A stretch of DNA of 64,000 nucleotides from Diplolepis rosae (lineage: Eukaryota; Arthropoda; Insecta; Hymenoptera; Diplolepididae): positions 3,782,001-3,846,000 of the forward strand of contig JAPYXD010000704.1 of NCBI GenBank assembly GCA_030998225.1, read 5' to 3'. Within the stretch, counting starts at the first letter, position 1. Each line of letters starts with the position of its first letter. A model generated the notes under the pieces. That model searched no databases. It saw only the letters and a list, made by a program, of their open reading frames with translations, and was not told where the DNA came from. A program made the translations under genes and the position numbers. Below are positions 1 to 11,049 of the stretch, piece by piece.

Positions 1-236
1 ATTGCTTCCTGACCCACCATATACTACAGATCTGGCCCCTAGCGACTACTAGCTCTTTGCTGACCTGAAAAAAAATGCTCCAGGGAAAGAGATTTGGTTC
101 CAATGAAGAAGTGATTGCCGAAACTGAGACCTGCTTTGAGAGCAAAGACGAATCATTATGCAAAAAAGGCACCGAAAAGCTAGAGAAGTGTTGTAATGAA
201 TGTGTTATGCTTGAAGAGAACTATATTGATGAATAA
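1..236 (+). pseudogene. mariner transposase C-terminal fragment
   Basis: The start is cut by the window edge. The reading begins with a DPPYTTDLAPSDY-like stretch, the mariner third-Asp region (PYSPDLAPSDYHLF in the family), followed by an in-frame stop where the His codon of SDYHLF is expected. A one-base shift in an A-run near 70-76 restores a frame reading KRFGSNEEVIAETE and ending in ENYIDE then TAA. This is the DD34D mariner C-terminus, broken by at least one stop and one frameshift, so it is a dead copy. Confidence 0.85.
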
Positions 237-629
237 AGTCGGATTTCTCGAAAAAACTGTGCTTTTCTTAGTTAAATCGGAAACTCACTAAGTGATGTGT
301 TAATGACCTGATGAAATAATGTTTTTTGTATCAAAATATCTCATTTCTATCTTGTTAATACATTAATTAGTATTAGAAACATAATATTCCGACCAGCGAA
401 TCTACCAATCTTTCAGGATAAAAACTATTATTTCTGGCGTGATTTTTTTTTTACAACATGAACTTTCAAAAAGTTTTTTTATAGTATAATTTCTCTTATA
501 AAATAGATTTATCTTATGTGAAAATATTAAAAGTTGTTTAGAAAGAGCAGTAATTTTATTTTCAAAAACAGCTTTGCCCCAGCGGACAACTTTTCTCTGA
601 ACCTTAATTTTGGCAACAGTTACAACTGA
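237..629. other. No recognisable gene
   Basis: AT-rich sequence. The first 60 bases are probably the 3' untranslated part and terminal repeat of the mariner remnant. I see no open frame or repeat structure in the rest. Confidence 0.5.
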
Positions 630-990
630 TTGAAAAATAGGATAACCTGAGTCGAAATTTTGTCCCTACCTTGCCGAAATTTTCAATTTGTGTAACTCCA
701 TTTCTGTAAAAAATGAAATAACAAGTTGAAAATTTAAAAGAGTAAATGAAATACACTAAAACTAGTTTGGCTGATCTTGAATGTTCATAATTATAAAATA
801 AGTTTTTTTGAAGGAAATATATTTTTTTTAATTATAAATATTTATGACCAGACATACCTATGTTAATATATTTTATTTTATTCTACAAATTTTGAGTCAC
901 CAATCTAATTTTTTGCACAAATGGCGTTACGCAAACTGAAAATTCTGGTAAGGAAGAAATCTAGTCACGTGACCAGGTTGGTCCATGGCC
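630..990. repeat. Foldback element, TTAA / GGCCATGGACC family, decayed copy
   Basis: The right end reads CACGTGACCAGGTTGGTCC followed by ATGGCC and TTAA (991-994). The inner right arm is inverted with 655-705 (GAAATTTT, CCTACC, GTGTAACTCC). The outermost left arm is eroded. The same right end recurs at 63541 and in diverged form at 5754. Confidence 0.6.
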
Positions 991-1522
991 TTAAAAAAAA
1001 CCTCTTTAATTCATACGAAACACTAAAGGCCCTCTTTTTACTCTCTCACGATCAATAACTTGACCATTGGACTTCATTCAATGTTTACTTAAAACTTATT
1101 ACATTTTATCTGGTTTGTCCCCAGTTGTTACCCTTTTTATAGTGTTTTTGGTTTGACATCACTTCTCACGTGACGATATTATGCTGTATTATGTTTTTCT
1201 GGTACAGCTTGGGCCTTCGCTATACGGCCAAATTTAGTCGTTTAAAATTTAATTTACTGTCGAAGACTCTTGGACATAGAGTTTTATAAGATGCAGTGGC
1301 CAAAAATTTCGGTGACTTTTTATAAAATAACAAAAGAAGTTCATTAAATACACGCGTTTTGAAAACTTTATCAAGTTTTGTCGCAACATTAAATACTGCC
1401 TATCACAGCCTTTTTTGAAGTTTGCTATCGAATGAATATCGTCAGCTTGATACGAGTTTATTGTAAGGCTAAAATAGGGAAATAATCATAGTGTCTGTAT
1501 AACCCGTACCTTATTGGTGTCA
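991..1522. other. No recognisable gene
   Basis: AT-rich DNA with no long frame, splice-bounded exon or terminal repeats that I can support. Confidence 0.5.
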
Positions 1523-1854
1523 CACACTGTAAAAAAAATAATTCGGTAGAATTACAAAAGCAGTTGTAAATGTATAAAACGATTGTAAAAGTACTACGTC
1601 GTACGTTATAAAATTATTTATATTTTATGAAATTACAGTTGAATAGTAATTATGCTACGTGACACGTTGTTTTTTTACAAGACGAAATGTAATAATGCAA
1701 CGTTATACGTTGTAGAATTAAATATCATTGGCAAAATTACAATAGGATTGTAAAATTACTACGTATCACGTTGGAAATAAATCGCTTCACGTGATACGTA
1801 GTAATTTTATAATCCTATTGTAATTTTGCCAATGATATTTAATTCTACGACGTA

Positions 1855-2611
1855 AAGGGTTTCCCAATAGGGGTGATATGATTTTGAATGTCCCTATCGG
1901 GCTCATTTGAACTGAAATTTTTGACGTCTGCTGTCAGTTGTCATCAGTAAGGTTTGCCATTTAATCATGAGTAGTTTCACGCTTCCACAACGTTTGGAAA
2001 TTGTCCAATTATTTTATCAAAATTCGAGAAGTTTTGTCGGTGTTCAAAGAGCATATCGTGCAAAATATGGTCGTCATTCTGCTCCATCCGCGCTCTCAAT
2101 TCGTCGAATAATCGATAAGTTGGAGAGTGAATTTACTCTATTGGATACTAAGCCTAAAAATCGTATGCGTACCGCACGTTCTACACAGAATATAGCCGCC
2201 GTACAGGCCAGTATCGAGGAAAACCGTGAATTGTCCGTGCCACGCCGATCTCAGGAATTGGGCCTGTCCAGGATGACTACCTGGCGTATTTTGCGATTGG
2301 ATCTTGGCCTGCATCCCTATAAGATGATTCTGGCCCAAGAACTGAAGCCTAATGACCATCGTTTGCGTCGGGAGTTCGCGGATTGGGCTCTGGAATCAAT
2401 TGAAAATGATCCCAATTTTCATCAAAAAATCATCTTTTCTGATGAGGCGCATTTTCGGCTCAAGTCTCGGGGGACATTTGGCCGATATATTGTTTAAATC
2501 ATAAATGGCATAGAATATCCAATATAATAAAAAAGATTTCGATCAATTCCAAATGAATATTCAGTGTTTTTTTTCAATTTCAAAACATATCACCCTTATT
2601 GGGATATCCTT
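1855..2611 (+). mobile_element. DD41D mariner-type element, internally deleted
   Basis: The inverted termini are AAGGGTTTCCCAATAGGGG and AAGGATATCCCAATAAGGG, flanked by duplicated TA (1853-1854, 2612-2613). Removing the element and one TA rebuilds the arm of the host palindrome (ACGTATAACGTTGC on the opposite arm), so the insertion point is known to the base. At 757 bp it is about half the length of its relative at 22607-23910. Confidence 0.9.
1967..2497 (+). pseudogene. Truncated DD41D transposase
   Basis: An open frame of 176 codons from ATG inside the element at 1855-2611. Residues 1-130 are a paired-type helix-turn-helix DNA-binding region, with a basic linker around residues 50-70. Residues 145-165 contain IIFSDEAHF, which carries the first catalytic Asp. 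The frame then leaves homology and stops, so the second and third catalytic Asp are missing. It is clearly related to the product at 22713-23798: LPQRLEI/TNQQRLKI, FTLLD, SRMTTWRI/AQTTLWRI and QELKP occur in the same order. It cannot be catalytically active, but the binding domain is open. A short ATG-start frame on the opposite strand is a shadow. Confidence 0.88.
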
Positions 2612-2796
2612 TATAACGTTGCATTATTACATTTCGTCTTGTAAAAAAACAACGTGTCACGTAGCATAATTACTATTCAACTGTAATTTCACAAAATATA
2701 AATAATTTTATAACGTGCAACGTAGTACTTTTACAATCGCTTTATACATTTACAACTGCTTTTGTAATTCTACCGAATTATTTTTTTTACAGTGCA

Positions 2797-3487
2797 GGCA
2801 TAAGCAGTCTTGCAGCACGGTTAGGTTAGGCCTTCCGCAACTGTTACTGAGATTGCGTTGAGGATAAAGTAATTCTGACTCGGCATAGTCATCGCGCGCG
2901 CCTTTGTCAGTAAAAAATCATTATTTTGCGAAAGTGTTATCAAGTGAATGGTTTTTGCATAAAATAAAAGCAAAAGAAAAACTTTTAAGTGAAATATGGA
3001 TACGTTTGTGCGTGAGAGTGTAGTGGTGTGACCTTGACACTGGTCTAGTGTGCACCTCAAAAATTAACCTCTGTTTTTGACGTATTTTGATAGTATCTTC
3101 ACAAAAATACTTATAATGTAAGCTCATGCTTTTGATTTTTCATCGCGTCATAATAACACTGCAGTATAACTTTCCATTGGCATTATACTGTGCTTCTCGT
3201 CTCATAACGGTAAATTTACAGCTGCCACAAAAGAATCGAATTAATCTTGTTACAACACTTGCTTATGCCTGTGACAGGCATAAGTTAACGTCGCTGCAGC
3301 AATTTCGCCATATTCTAGCAGTAGGCTCAATGTTAGTTTTGCTTAAGCAATATTATTGTTGCCACAACATTAAGGGTTTCTCGGTGTATGAGATAAGTTT
3401 TTGATTCTTATATGCCTTTCCTCATTTTAATAATCTTCTATATTTTGATCTTTTAATGAAATTTTGAACTGATTTTATAATTTATGG
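2797..3487. other. No recognisable gene
   Basis: Mixed-composition DNA with a GGTTAGGTTAGG run near 2820 that is too short to call telomeric. A 92-codon frame (3126-3404) has no recognisable domain. The 3' part may be the remnant of the Penelope-like element that supplied the motif at 3488-3525. Confidence 0.45.
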
Positions 3488-3525
3488 CACTGAAGAGGGC
3501 CCCATATGTGGCCGAAACTTTTGCC
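3488..3525 (+). ncRNA. Hammerhead-ribozyme-like motif (Penelope-like element terminal repeat)
   Basis: CTGAAGA (3490-3496) fits the CUGANGA core. It is followed by a hairpin whose GGCC arms could pair around a CCATATGT-type loop, then GAAAC (3514-3518). This order is the type I minimal hammerhead core found in terminal repeats of Penelope-like retroelements. No reverse transcriptase fragment lies beside it. Activity is unknown and the short stem III cannot be judged by eye. Confidence 0.45.
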
Positions 3526-3528
3526 TTA

Positions 3529-3716
3529 CACTGAGAAAAGAATGCTATTGAATCAAAAGAATTTCTTTCCAAAAGCGTGTATATCATGGATTCAAACCAA
3601 TATGCTATAGAATTAGTAACATATTTATTGGTTCTTGTAGTATATTTTTATGCATTAATAGTATACATGCTTTTGTAAAGAAATGCTTTTGATTCAGTAG
3701 CATTTTTTTGTCCGTG
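3529..3716. mobile_element. CAC-ended foldback MITE
   Basis: The termini are CACTGAGAAAAGAATGCTA and CACGGACAAAAAAATGCTA, with the same dinucleotide TA on each side (3527-3528, 3717-3718). The arms continue with TTGAATCAAAAG and AGCGTGTATATCATG and their imperfect complements. 188 bp, non-coding. Confidence 0.75.
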
Positions 3717-3718
3717 TA

Positions 3719-4213
3719 CTTTTTACGTTTTTTTTTATATCTGCCATTGATATCAATTATTAATGTGAAAATAAAAAGAGTCTGACCCTCTACCAAAATA
3801 ACAAAATGAATAAAAATCCTGTGAATTGTGGGTCAATGTAATAGCAGACATGTTCTAAACCATGTCATATCATATAATCCAAATAATATTTATCGAGCTT
3901 GGCCTTGGTTTTCTACAAGGTTTTTCCACGCCTAAGGTAGTGTTTAATCAACACACAAAATTCACTTTTTTCCATCTTTGCAAAAAATTCGGAAGTTGGT
4001 TGCTTTCAGATACTGCAACTTGTAAACCAATCAATGGATTTTGATAAAATTTTGACAGAAGAGGTATAAAGGATGGAACTTGACAACAATAATAGCCGTT
4101 TGTTATTAGTGGCGACCTCTTATAGAAATGTCACGTCAATATTAAACACCCTATACATATTTGATATGATATTGGTTTATTGTTTAAGATAAAGCATTGG
4201 CTAAAATACAAAT
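3719..4213. other. No recognisable gene
   Basis: AT-rich spacer between two foldback elements. No supported coding or repeat structure. Confidence 0.5.
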
Positions 4214-5253
4214 GATCCAGTAACTTTATCCAAACGTATGCCAAGTCAAAAAAAATTGGCAACAGCGCAATTCTTTTTGGGTTCGATTTGGGGGTTCACA
4301 GGGAGCTTAAATTCGAAAATTAGTCACCCTACCCCCTTGGGGAATTCCGCCATCTTGAATTTAAGAGGTGAGTTTTTATTCTGCATGTAACTCTCTTTCT
4401 ATTCATTTTTCGAGAAAAATGTAAGAGTAGAAAGTTGTTCAGAAAAAAACTGTCTACAAAAATAGTCCTTTGACATTTATTAATTAGTTCATAATTAGCA
4501 TTGTTATAAACAAGTTAATCTGAAATATTGTTTTAGAACATTTTTGAAAAATAGAAAGAGAATAACGTCGCTTCAGCTATTTTTAAACCTGAAATGATCA
4601 GCTTCCACCTTGCCATGTCCGGAGTATCATATCATCTCGCGTTTATCGTGGAAAATATTGCGTGCAAAATGAATTGTGTTATTTGTAGTAAAAATTTTAA
4701 TGAAGGTGGAAAGTGTAGTGTGAAAAAAAAGGTATCGAGACACTGAAAAAAGCCAGCATCACTCGAGAAGACGATGAAGTTACTAAATGTCGAAAAAAGT
4801 GATTGAGTGAAAATTTTTTTTTGCAGTTAATTGATTATAACAATTATGATTATGCAATTTTGCAATAAGTGACAAAGTATTATGATCCTCTGTCACATAA
4901 TAGTATAATAAAAATACCCAAGAACAATTGAAAAAGAAGAAATACGATTTTTTCAGATTAACTTGTTTATAAAAATGCTAATTATGCACTAATTAATAAA
5001 TGTTAGAGGACTATTTTTGTATAGAGTTTCTTTCTCAACAACTTTCTACTCTTACATTTTTCTCGAAAAATGAATAGAAAGAGAGTTACATGCAGAATAA
5101 AAACTCACCCCTTAAAGTCAAAATGGCGGAATTTCCCAAGGGGGTAGGGTGACTAATTTTCGAATTTAAGCTCCCTGTGAACCGCCAAATCGAACCCGAA
5201 AAGAATTGCGCTGTTGCCAATTTTTTTTTTTTTATTCCTAAAGTGACTGGATC
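4214..5253. mobile_element. Large inverted-repeat element with ~300-bp arms
   Basis: The left arm starts GATCCAGTAACTTTA and includes TTGGCAACAGCGCAATTC, AGCTTAAATTCG and CACCCTACCCCCTTGG. The same blocks return inverted at 4955-5253, ending GACTGGATC. The arms match over about 300 bp and the centre is about 430 bp. The target duplication is not clear. The centre holds a degraded CxxC reading (4669-4802). Confidence 0.8.
4669..4802 (+). pseudogene. CxxC-headed short reading in a foldback core
   Basis: The reading starts ATG and gives MNCVICSKNFNEGG-KCSVK. After a one-base shift in an A-run near 4725 it continues GIETLKKASITRED-DEV to a TGA. The layout (CxxC, then K-G-x-x-T-L-x-x-A-S-x-x-R-x-D) resembles the N-terminal zinc-binding segment of some multi-copy insect proteins. 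That resemblance is from memory and I do not assign a family. It is probably a broken first exon of the autonomous relative of this element. Confidence 0.4.
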
Positions 5254-5399
5254 AAAATAGTAACTTGTAGAATATTTTATTTGCGTAAAGAGTTGAGCAT
5301 CTCGATGGTTACGGGTACTTTATTTTTTCTCCCTGTATTCCAAATTTCCTTATCTATTCGACAGATTTTCGTATTATTTTTTTTTCTTATTTTCATTAA

Positions 5400-5754
5400 A
5401 ACCATAGATCAAACGGACCACGTGACTAAATTATACAGTGATTCGTTCTTGTAAGAAAATTTTCTTAATTTACTTCTCAATTTTTAAAAATTTGTAAAAC
5501 CTAACAAAAGATAATAAATCACGTCTGTTAACTTCCTTTTAGTAAAAATTTTGAAAAAAATCTGAAAACTTGTCGACAATTACAATTAAATGTAAAATTT
5601 TTTGCAAAATTTTTCACTCAATCGAAGTTGACAGACGTTCTGTTGTTGCCTGTTGTATTTTCAAAATTTCCAGAAAGACATTTTGTAAAGTAAATAGTTA
5701 TCTCACCCGAACTTTTATAGAAATTTGGTCACGTGTTCTGGTTGATCCATGAAC
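5400..5754. repeat. TTAA-flanked foldback, GGCCATGGACC family
   Basis: Flanked by TTAA at 5396-5399 and 5755-5758. The left end AACCATAGATCAAACGG then ACCACGTGAC is inverted with the right end GTCACGTGTTCTGG then TTGATCCATGAAC. Diverged relative of the copies ending at 990 and 63541. An ATG-start frame of 60 codons inside is not convincing. Confidence 0.7.
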
Positions 5755-5758
5755 TTAA

Positions 5759-6233
5759 TTTCTTTACATCACATCTGTATGAGAATTTGGTATCGCAAGT
5801 TGTTTATTTTTCATGCAACTCTTTTTAGATAGTATAATTAATTAAAATTCTAGAATCAATAATTTAAATTCAATTGCCAAATAATAAATTAAGGTATTCA
5901 TGCATTTTTAAAAATATACTGGGTAATATGATATCCCGGCGCTCGAGAATTGTTTTGCTCTATTTACGTTGCTATCGCTGTTTTAAATCTTTTAATGCCG
6001 CTGCAAAGCGCAAAAACTTGTTATATTTGTATATTTATGCAAGCAAAAGAGTATATAATTACTTAATTGAAAGATTTTTATTTTCTACTACGGAAATTCG
6101 ATACGATTCCACAATTCTGAAAACTATTATTTCGATAGTGCCGGAAATAATATGTCTAAAAATACTATTTTTGCAAACATTCGTTTTTCGCACTTTGCAG
6201 GAACATTTTGTCTTTATAGAAAAAAAGCAAAAA
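5759..6233. other. No convincing gene
   Basis: A 120-codon open frame (5874-6236) is present but has AT-driven composition and no domain. It contains LRCYRC, which looks like a Ly6 start but has no splice context (see rejected items). Confidence 0.4.
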
Positions 6234-6235
6234 TA

Positions 6236-6495
6236 GTTCAATAAAGTTTATGGAACTGTTCAAGAGTTGGGGATACAGCCATTTACGGAACAGAGTTCTA
6301 GAAAATTTACAGAACTTTTCAGAATAAAATGCAGAACTTTCAATGATTTTTCCTGAATGTTACGCATTTTATTCTGAAGAGTTCTGTAAATTTTCCAGAA
6401 TTCTGTTCCGTAAATGCAGTATCAGTAAATGCGGCATCAGTAAATGCGGTGAATTTATCGACAACTCTTGAACAGTTCTATAAACTTTATTGAAC
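6236..6495. mobile_element. TA-flanked foldback MITE
   Basis: The termini GTTCAATAAAGTTTATGGAAC and its near-complement are flanked by TA (6234-6235, 6496-6497). The arms continue through GAGTTG, CATTTACGGAACAGAGTTCT and TTACAGAACT on both sides, and ATCAGTAAATGCGG-like units repeat in the right arm. It abuts the 5' end of the R1-clade element. Confidence 0.75.
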
Positions 6496-7570
6496 TAACT
6501 CCGCCATTGCCGGTCCCAAGCCCGGATGAGAAAGGAGGAGGGGGCACACAGACAGCAACATGACACAACACATTTACAGTGACACTGAACGCAACACACC
6601 CAACACCCGAAAGCGCGTTTCGCGGGAGGGCAGCGTCTCGCCCAGAGGAGTGTGTGAGGCCATGCACGGAGCAGACGAGTCCTGCAGCCCACCAACGGTA
6701 GTAGCCGAAAGGACTCTGCCAGCAGTTGGGCTGTCGCCGTCAGGATGGCCGTCAAGGAGGCCCTATAGACGGGCTTTTCCCTAGCGGTGGGCCTGCCGGG
6801 CGCACGCGTTGGAATGGTTTCTCTGCATCCTTCAGGCGCGTGAGGACCCGGTTTGGAGCAAAAGCATCGGGGGACCTTGAACAGGTTCCTTGATTAATCG
6901 GGGTATCGCCCCAAATGCGCATGCGGCGGTGACGCTAAACTTCCCTCGTAACCCTCTCGCGGTCACATCACAACCACATGTACGACACCGACACCCACAC
7001 ATACCAGAATGAATGTACTACTGAGTGAATGGGCTGCGGCCGGCGCCTGGTGGATATTCCCGATAGACTAGCCAAGGGAGGAGTAGTAGCCTCACGACCA
7101 GGGTAGGACGCGATGTCAGTACCTTACCTCTGTGGAAGTAATATGGGTAAATGTAAGTCCCTCCGGTGTTCTGCCGCGAAGGGCGAAGATCCCGTGAAAC
7201 CACATATTAAATTGGGAAAACCGCTCACGTTCCTACTGAAGGATTACCTGGTCAGTATTTCCTTATATCCAACGCTGCGTAGGATAAATCGCACACCGTC
7301 TAGCCTGAAGTCCGGGTCAGGTGTCTGGGCGGACCTGACACCGCTCGGTCGATAGGGGTGACGTTAAACCTTTAGCATCATTATGGCGCGGGCCTATCCC
7401 GTAACCTTTTTACTAGCTTCATTTAATGTGCCGATAGGATCGACCATCCGATATGCCGCTTCTCGGTTTCGGCGCACATAACTAGGGATCTATACAGGCG
7501 GGGATAGTAGCCCTACTGCGGTAGGGCTCCCATGATGGGCGAACCGTCTTAAGACACGAGGGTAATAAAT

Positions 7571-8064
7571 ATGAATTCTGTTAAAAATAAAGGAGATGGA
7601 GAGGTGAAGGCGCCAGATGCGCACTCACACACTCCTCCAGGGGCTGAGGGATGGCAAGACGTCCTTAAACTCCTGAAGGAGCAAAGCGGAAAAATGGAGA
7701 GGCTAAGTATGGCCCTCAAAGTTATACAAGACGGGATGCGTCAGAACACCCCGACCACCGTCAAAACGAGTGTTGGGGAGGCTGCCGAGGTTCTGGGCAG
7801 CCTCTTGAACACTCAAGAGTGTCTAATGAAAAGCGGGTTGGAAATCCAGAAGACGGTCACGGGTCCCGGGGCTGCAGCAACCCCGACAGCAAAAACGCCT
7901 GTTGGAGGTGCGGCGCCACGGGACACTTGGCCAGGGGTTGTAAGGCACCGCCAAGGTGCCTGACATGTGTAGACAGGGGCGACAAGGATGTCGCCCATGT
8001 GTCAGGGAGCGGCTCCTGCCCGGTCTTCCGGGAAGAGCTTCGGAGGTTGAGAGGCAGGAAATGA
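7571..8064 (+). pseudogene. R1-clade ORF1 (gag-like), internally deleted
   Basis: ATG at 7571 opens a helical N-terminal region (EGWQDVLKLLKEQSGKMERL, then NTQECLMKSGLE) matching ORF1 of copy 2. Near 7850 homology jumps to another frame that carries a gag zinc knuckle, CWRCGATGHLARGC (C-x2-C-x4-H-x4-C), then CLTC and GSCPVFREELRRLRGRK before TGA at 8062-8064. The central basic part of a normal ORF1 is missing, and the frames do not connect. ORF1 proteins of this clade package the RNA; this copy could not. Confidence 0.82.
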
Positions 8065-11049
8065 AGTTCCTGCAGCTCAACCTCGGAAGGGGGAAGGATG
8101 CCCAGGACCTCCTGATACAGACTGCCAGGGAGAGGGGGGCCGATGTGCTGCTCATTAGTGAGCAGTACAAGTGGTCCGAAAACTCTGCTTGGTATCAGGA
8201 TGCATCAAGGAGGGCCGGCATGTTTGTAACCCTGATTTGGGCGTCGGGGACTTCTTGGAGACCGACGCGGGGTTCGGTTGGGTGGAGGTGGCGGGTGTGC
8301 GTGTGTACAGCTGCTACTTCTCCCCCGGCGATCCCTTCGATGTCTTTGAGACCCAGATCCTCCTCCTCGAGGAAAGCCTCCGTGAGGCTATCGGGCGATC
8401 CCTCATAGGGGGTGACTTTAATAGTAAGTCGCCCGAATGGGGTGTGGCCCGCCTAGACAGGAGGGGAATCTTGGTCGGCGAGATGGTCGCTAGGAATGAC
8501 CTGATAGTCCTAAATCAGGGTAAAGAGTTTACGTTCAGACGAGGAGCGGGGGGGGTCAATAATTGACCTCACAATTGCCGCGCCTCGCCACGCCTCAAGG
8601 ATAGGCGGCTGGTCGGTTCTCGAGGAGGCAACCTTGAGTGACCACCAGTGCATCGAGTTCAATCTAGAACAAGGGCGCCAAGCAGTGGATAAGGATAGGC
8701 GCAGTGAAGGGAGGAGCCCCTCCTGGAACGCGAGACGGCTCTGCAGGGAGAGGCTTAAAGTCCATCTCGAAACGACCAGGCTCATGGATGAGCTTGGTTG
8801 GGTCGAGCCTGCTGGGTCGTTGGAGGACACTGTGCGCTCGGCGAGGCAAAAGGTTGTCGCAGCTTGTGACTACTCGATGCCCCGCCGCAAGCGCAGGCAA
8901 GCCAGGGGCTCGATGTACTGGTGGAATGACCAGTTGGCCACCCTAAGTCGAGAATGCCTCGCACCGCGGCGGAGATTCACTCGCTCAAAGGGTGATCTTC
9001 TGCTGCACGAGGCATGGAAAAGGGCGAAAGTAGATTTGAGGCGAGGCATAAAGAAACCCGACTTCAATGCTGGAGAGACTTGATCGGAGAGGTCGAGAAG
9101 GACCCATGGGGTCTCGCCTTCAAAATAGTCACCAAGAAATTGGTCACTAGAAGAAAGACCCCGGGCCTGGACAATCACGATCAAGTCCAGTATATTGTGC
9201 GAAACTTGTTTCCACACGTGGAGCCGTTCCAAAGGCAGGACCGAAGTTCCTGCGTGGTCCGGCGCGAGGAACTCTTCACTCTCGAGGAACTAAAGAGAGC
9301 GGGTGGAAGGCTCAAGGCAAGGACAGCGCCGGGGATCGACGGAATGCCGAACGAAATCCTCAAAGAGGTGATCGGAGCATATCCGGAGATCCTCCTAGAA
9401 TCCTTCAACTCCTGTCTTCGGGAGGGGAGATTCTTCGCAGACTGGAAGAAGCAGAGATTGGTCCTGCTGAGGAAGGGCAAGAAACCTCTAGGGGATCCCT
9501 CATCGTATAGACCAATATGTCTATTGGATACGATGGGGAAGCTTCTGGAGGAGTTGATTCTACAACGGCTTCAGACCCTTTTGGTCGGGGAGAACGGTCT
9601 CTTGGAGAACCAGTTCGGTTAACATCGCCACAAATGCAAGAAAGGGAACTGGTAAGCGTAAGGGATTCTGCGCGTTGGTCAACATTGATATACGCAATGC
9701 GTTCAATACCGCGAGATGGAACATCTGCATCGAGGCGATGATGCGGAAAAAGGTTCCAAACTACCTGTTGCGAATGATAGATGACTATCTGAGCGACAGG
9801 TGGGTGATTTACGAGGGCGACAAATGGTCTCTCAAAGAAGAGATGACATGTGGCGCTCCTCAAGGGTCGCGGGTGGGTCCACTTGTTTGGAACGTCATGT
9901 ATGACGACTTCCTGCGCATGGACCTACCTGCTGGAACGAGCATCATCGGCTTCGCGGATGACGCACTTGTCGTGTGCGCCGCTGATGACGTCGGAATCCT
10001 GGAGCTGAGGATCAATGAAAGCCTGTGGCGGGCAAAGCGTTTGTTGGATAGTAGAGGCCTCAAAATGGCCCCTTGAAAAAACCGAGGCTTTGCTCGTCAC
10101 GGACAGGAGATCCTTTCAGTACCCGAGGATCGTTCTCGGAGAGCATGAGGTCGAGGAGAGAACAAGTATAAAGTACCTGGGAGTGCAGTTGGATCGTAGG
10201 CTTAGCTTTGGCGAACACCTAAGGATCACAGCTGCAAAAGCCATCCAATGTGGAGCAAGCCTGGCTCGGCTCATGCCAAACATTGGTGGACCCAGGGAAG
10301 TAAAAAGGAGACTGGTGGCGAGCGTGGTGCACTCGAGGCTGCTTTATGCAGCTCCGGTCTGGGCCAAAGCCCTGCAAAACCATGCTATCCAGAGGAGGCT
10401 GTTCTCGGCGCAGAGACTTGTCGCGCTGAGAATAGTCTCAGCCTATAGAACCGTCTCGACGAGTGCTGTTCTGGTCCTGGCGAGCGTCCCGCCAATAGAT
10501 TTATTGGCGGAGGAAAGGCAGGAGACCTTTCAGCTCCGCAAGGAGCTTACCTGTACCGACCCGCAGGAAATTGCTCGCGTGAAGGAGGCCATCCGCAAGG
10601 ATGGAAGGCGCAAACTCGTCGAGAAATGGCAAATCAGATGGCATGGCGAGCAGACCGGGAGATGGACCTACCGCCTGATCCCGGAGCTCGCCACCTGGCT
10701 AAACAGAAAGCACGGAGAGGTCGGCTTTTATTTGGCGCAAGCGCTCTCAGGCCATGGCTGTTTTAACGCATACCTGAGGCGCTTTCAGAAAAGAGACGAG
10801 GAGATGTGTTGTCACTGCGATTCCCCTGTGGATAATGCAGAGCACGCACTCTTCGTCTGCGCAAAGTGGGTCGCGGCAAGGGAGGCCCTCGGTCAGGCAG
10901 TGGGTGCTGAGCTGACTCCTGATACGATGGTCCCTCTGATGCTCCAGTCTGAACGGATTTGGACGCTCATCGAATCATTCGTCACACTTGTGATGAGGAC
11001 GAGGGAGCTCGATGGGCGTCGGGAGATGAACAACGGGGAGGGCCAGTAG
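8061..11049 (+). pseudogene. R1-clade ORF2 (endonuclease-reverse transcriptase), frameshifted
   Basis: Begins MKFLQLNLGRGKDAQDLL at the ATGA overlap. The APE-type endonuclease comes first: LISEQYKW, SLIGGDFNSKSPEWG, LSDHQCIEF. The reverse transcriptase follows: TAPGIDGMPNEIL, YRPICLLDTMGKLLEELIL, NIDIRNAFNTARW, GAPQGSRVGPL, FADDALVVC and IKYLGVQLD. The C-terminus has a CCHC finger, CCHCDSPVDNAEHALFVC. It is broken by frame changes near 8215, 8550 (a G-run), 9060 and 10075, and by a deletion of about 40 bp at 9620 that removes the GFRKGRS motif present in copy 2. The catalytic FADD remains. The protein would be about 1,000 residues if intact. Confidence 0.92.

Larger units (their letters stand above)
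1525..2794. mobile_element. Palindromic CAC-ended foldback split by a DD41D element
   Basis: The left terminus is CACTGTAAAAAAAATAATTC and the right terminus is its reverse complement, ending GTG at 2794. The flanking dinucleotide CA is identical on both sides (1523-1524, 2795-2796). The arms match over roughly 130 bp on the right, and the left part holds a second internal palindrome (about 1690-1850). Without the insert at 1855-2611 this is a non-coding foldback of about 510 bp. CAC termini with a 2-bp duplication suggest the CACTA/Mirage (CMC) group; this is inference, since no transposase is present. Confidence 0.8.

Noticed and set aside
2815..2835. Telomeric TTAGG-like repeat
   Set aside because: Only two units of GGTTA; too short.
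5955..6000. LRCYRCFKSFN reading, resembling the start of a Ly6 domain
   Set aside because: No splice acceptor directly upstream, no further Ly6 cysteines and no donor in a matching phase. Surrounding frame is AT-driven.
7113..7355. 80-codon frame in the R1 copy 1 leader
   Set aside because: Lies in the 5' UTR and matches no known R1-clade protein. Frames in GC-rich leaders are common by chance.
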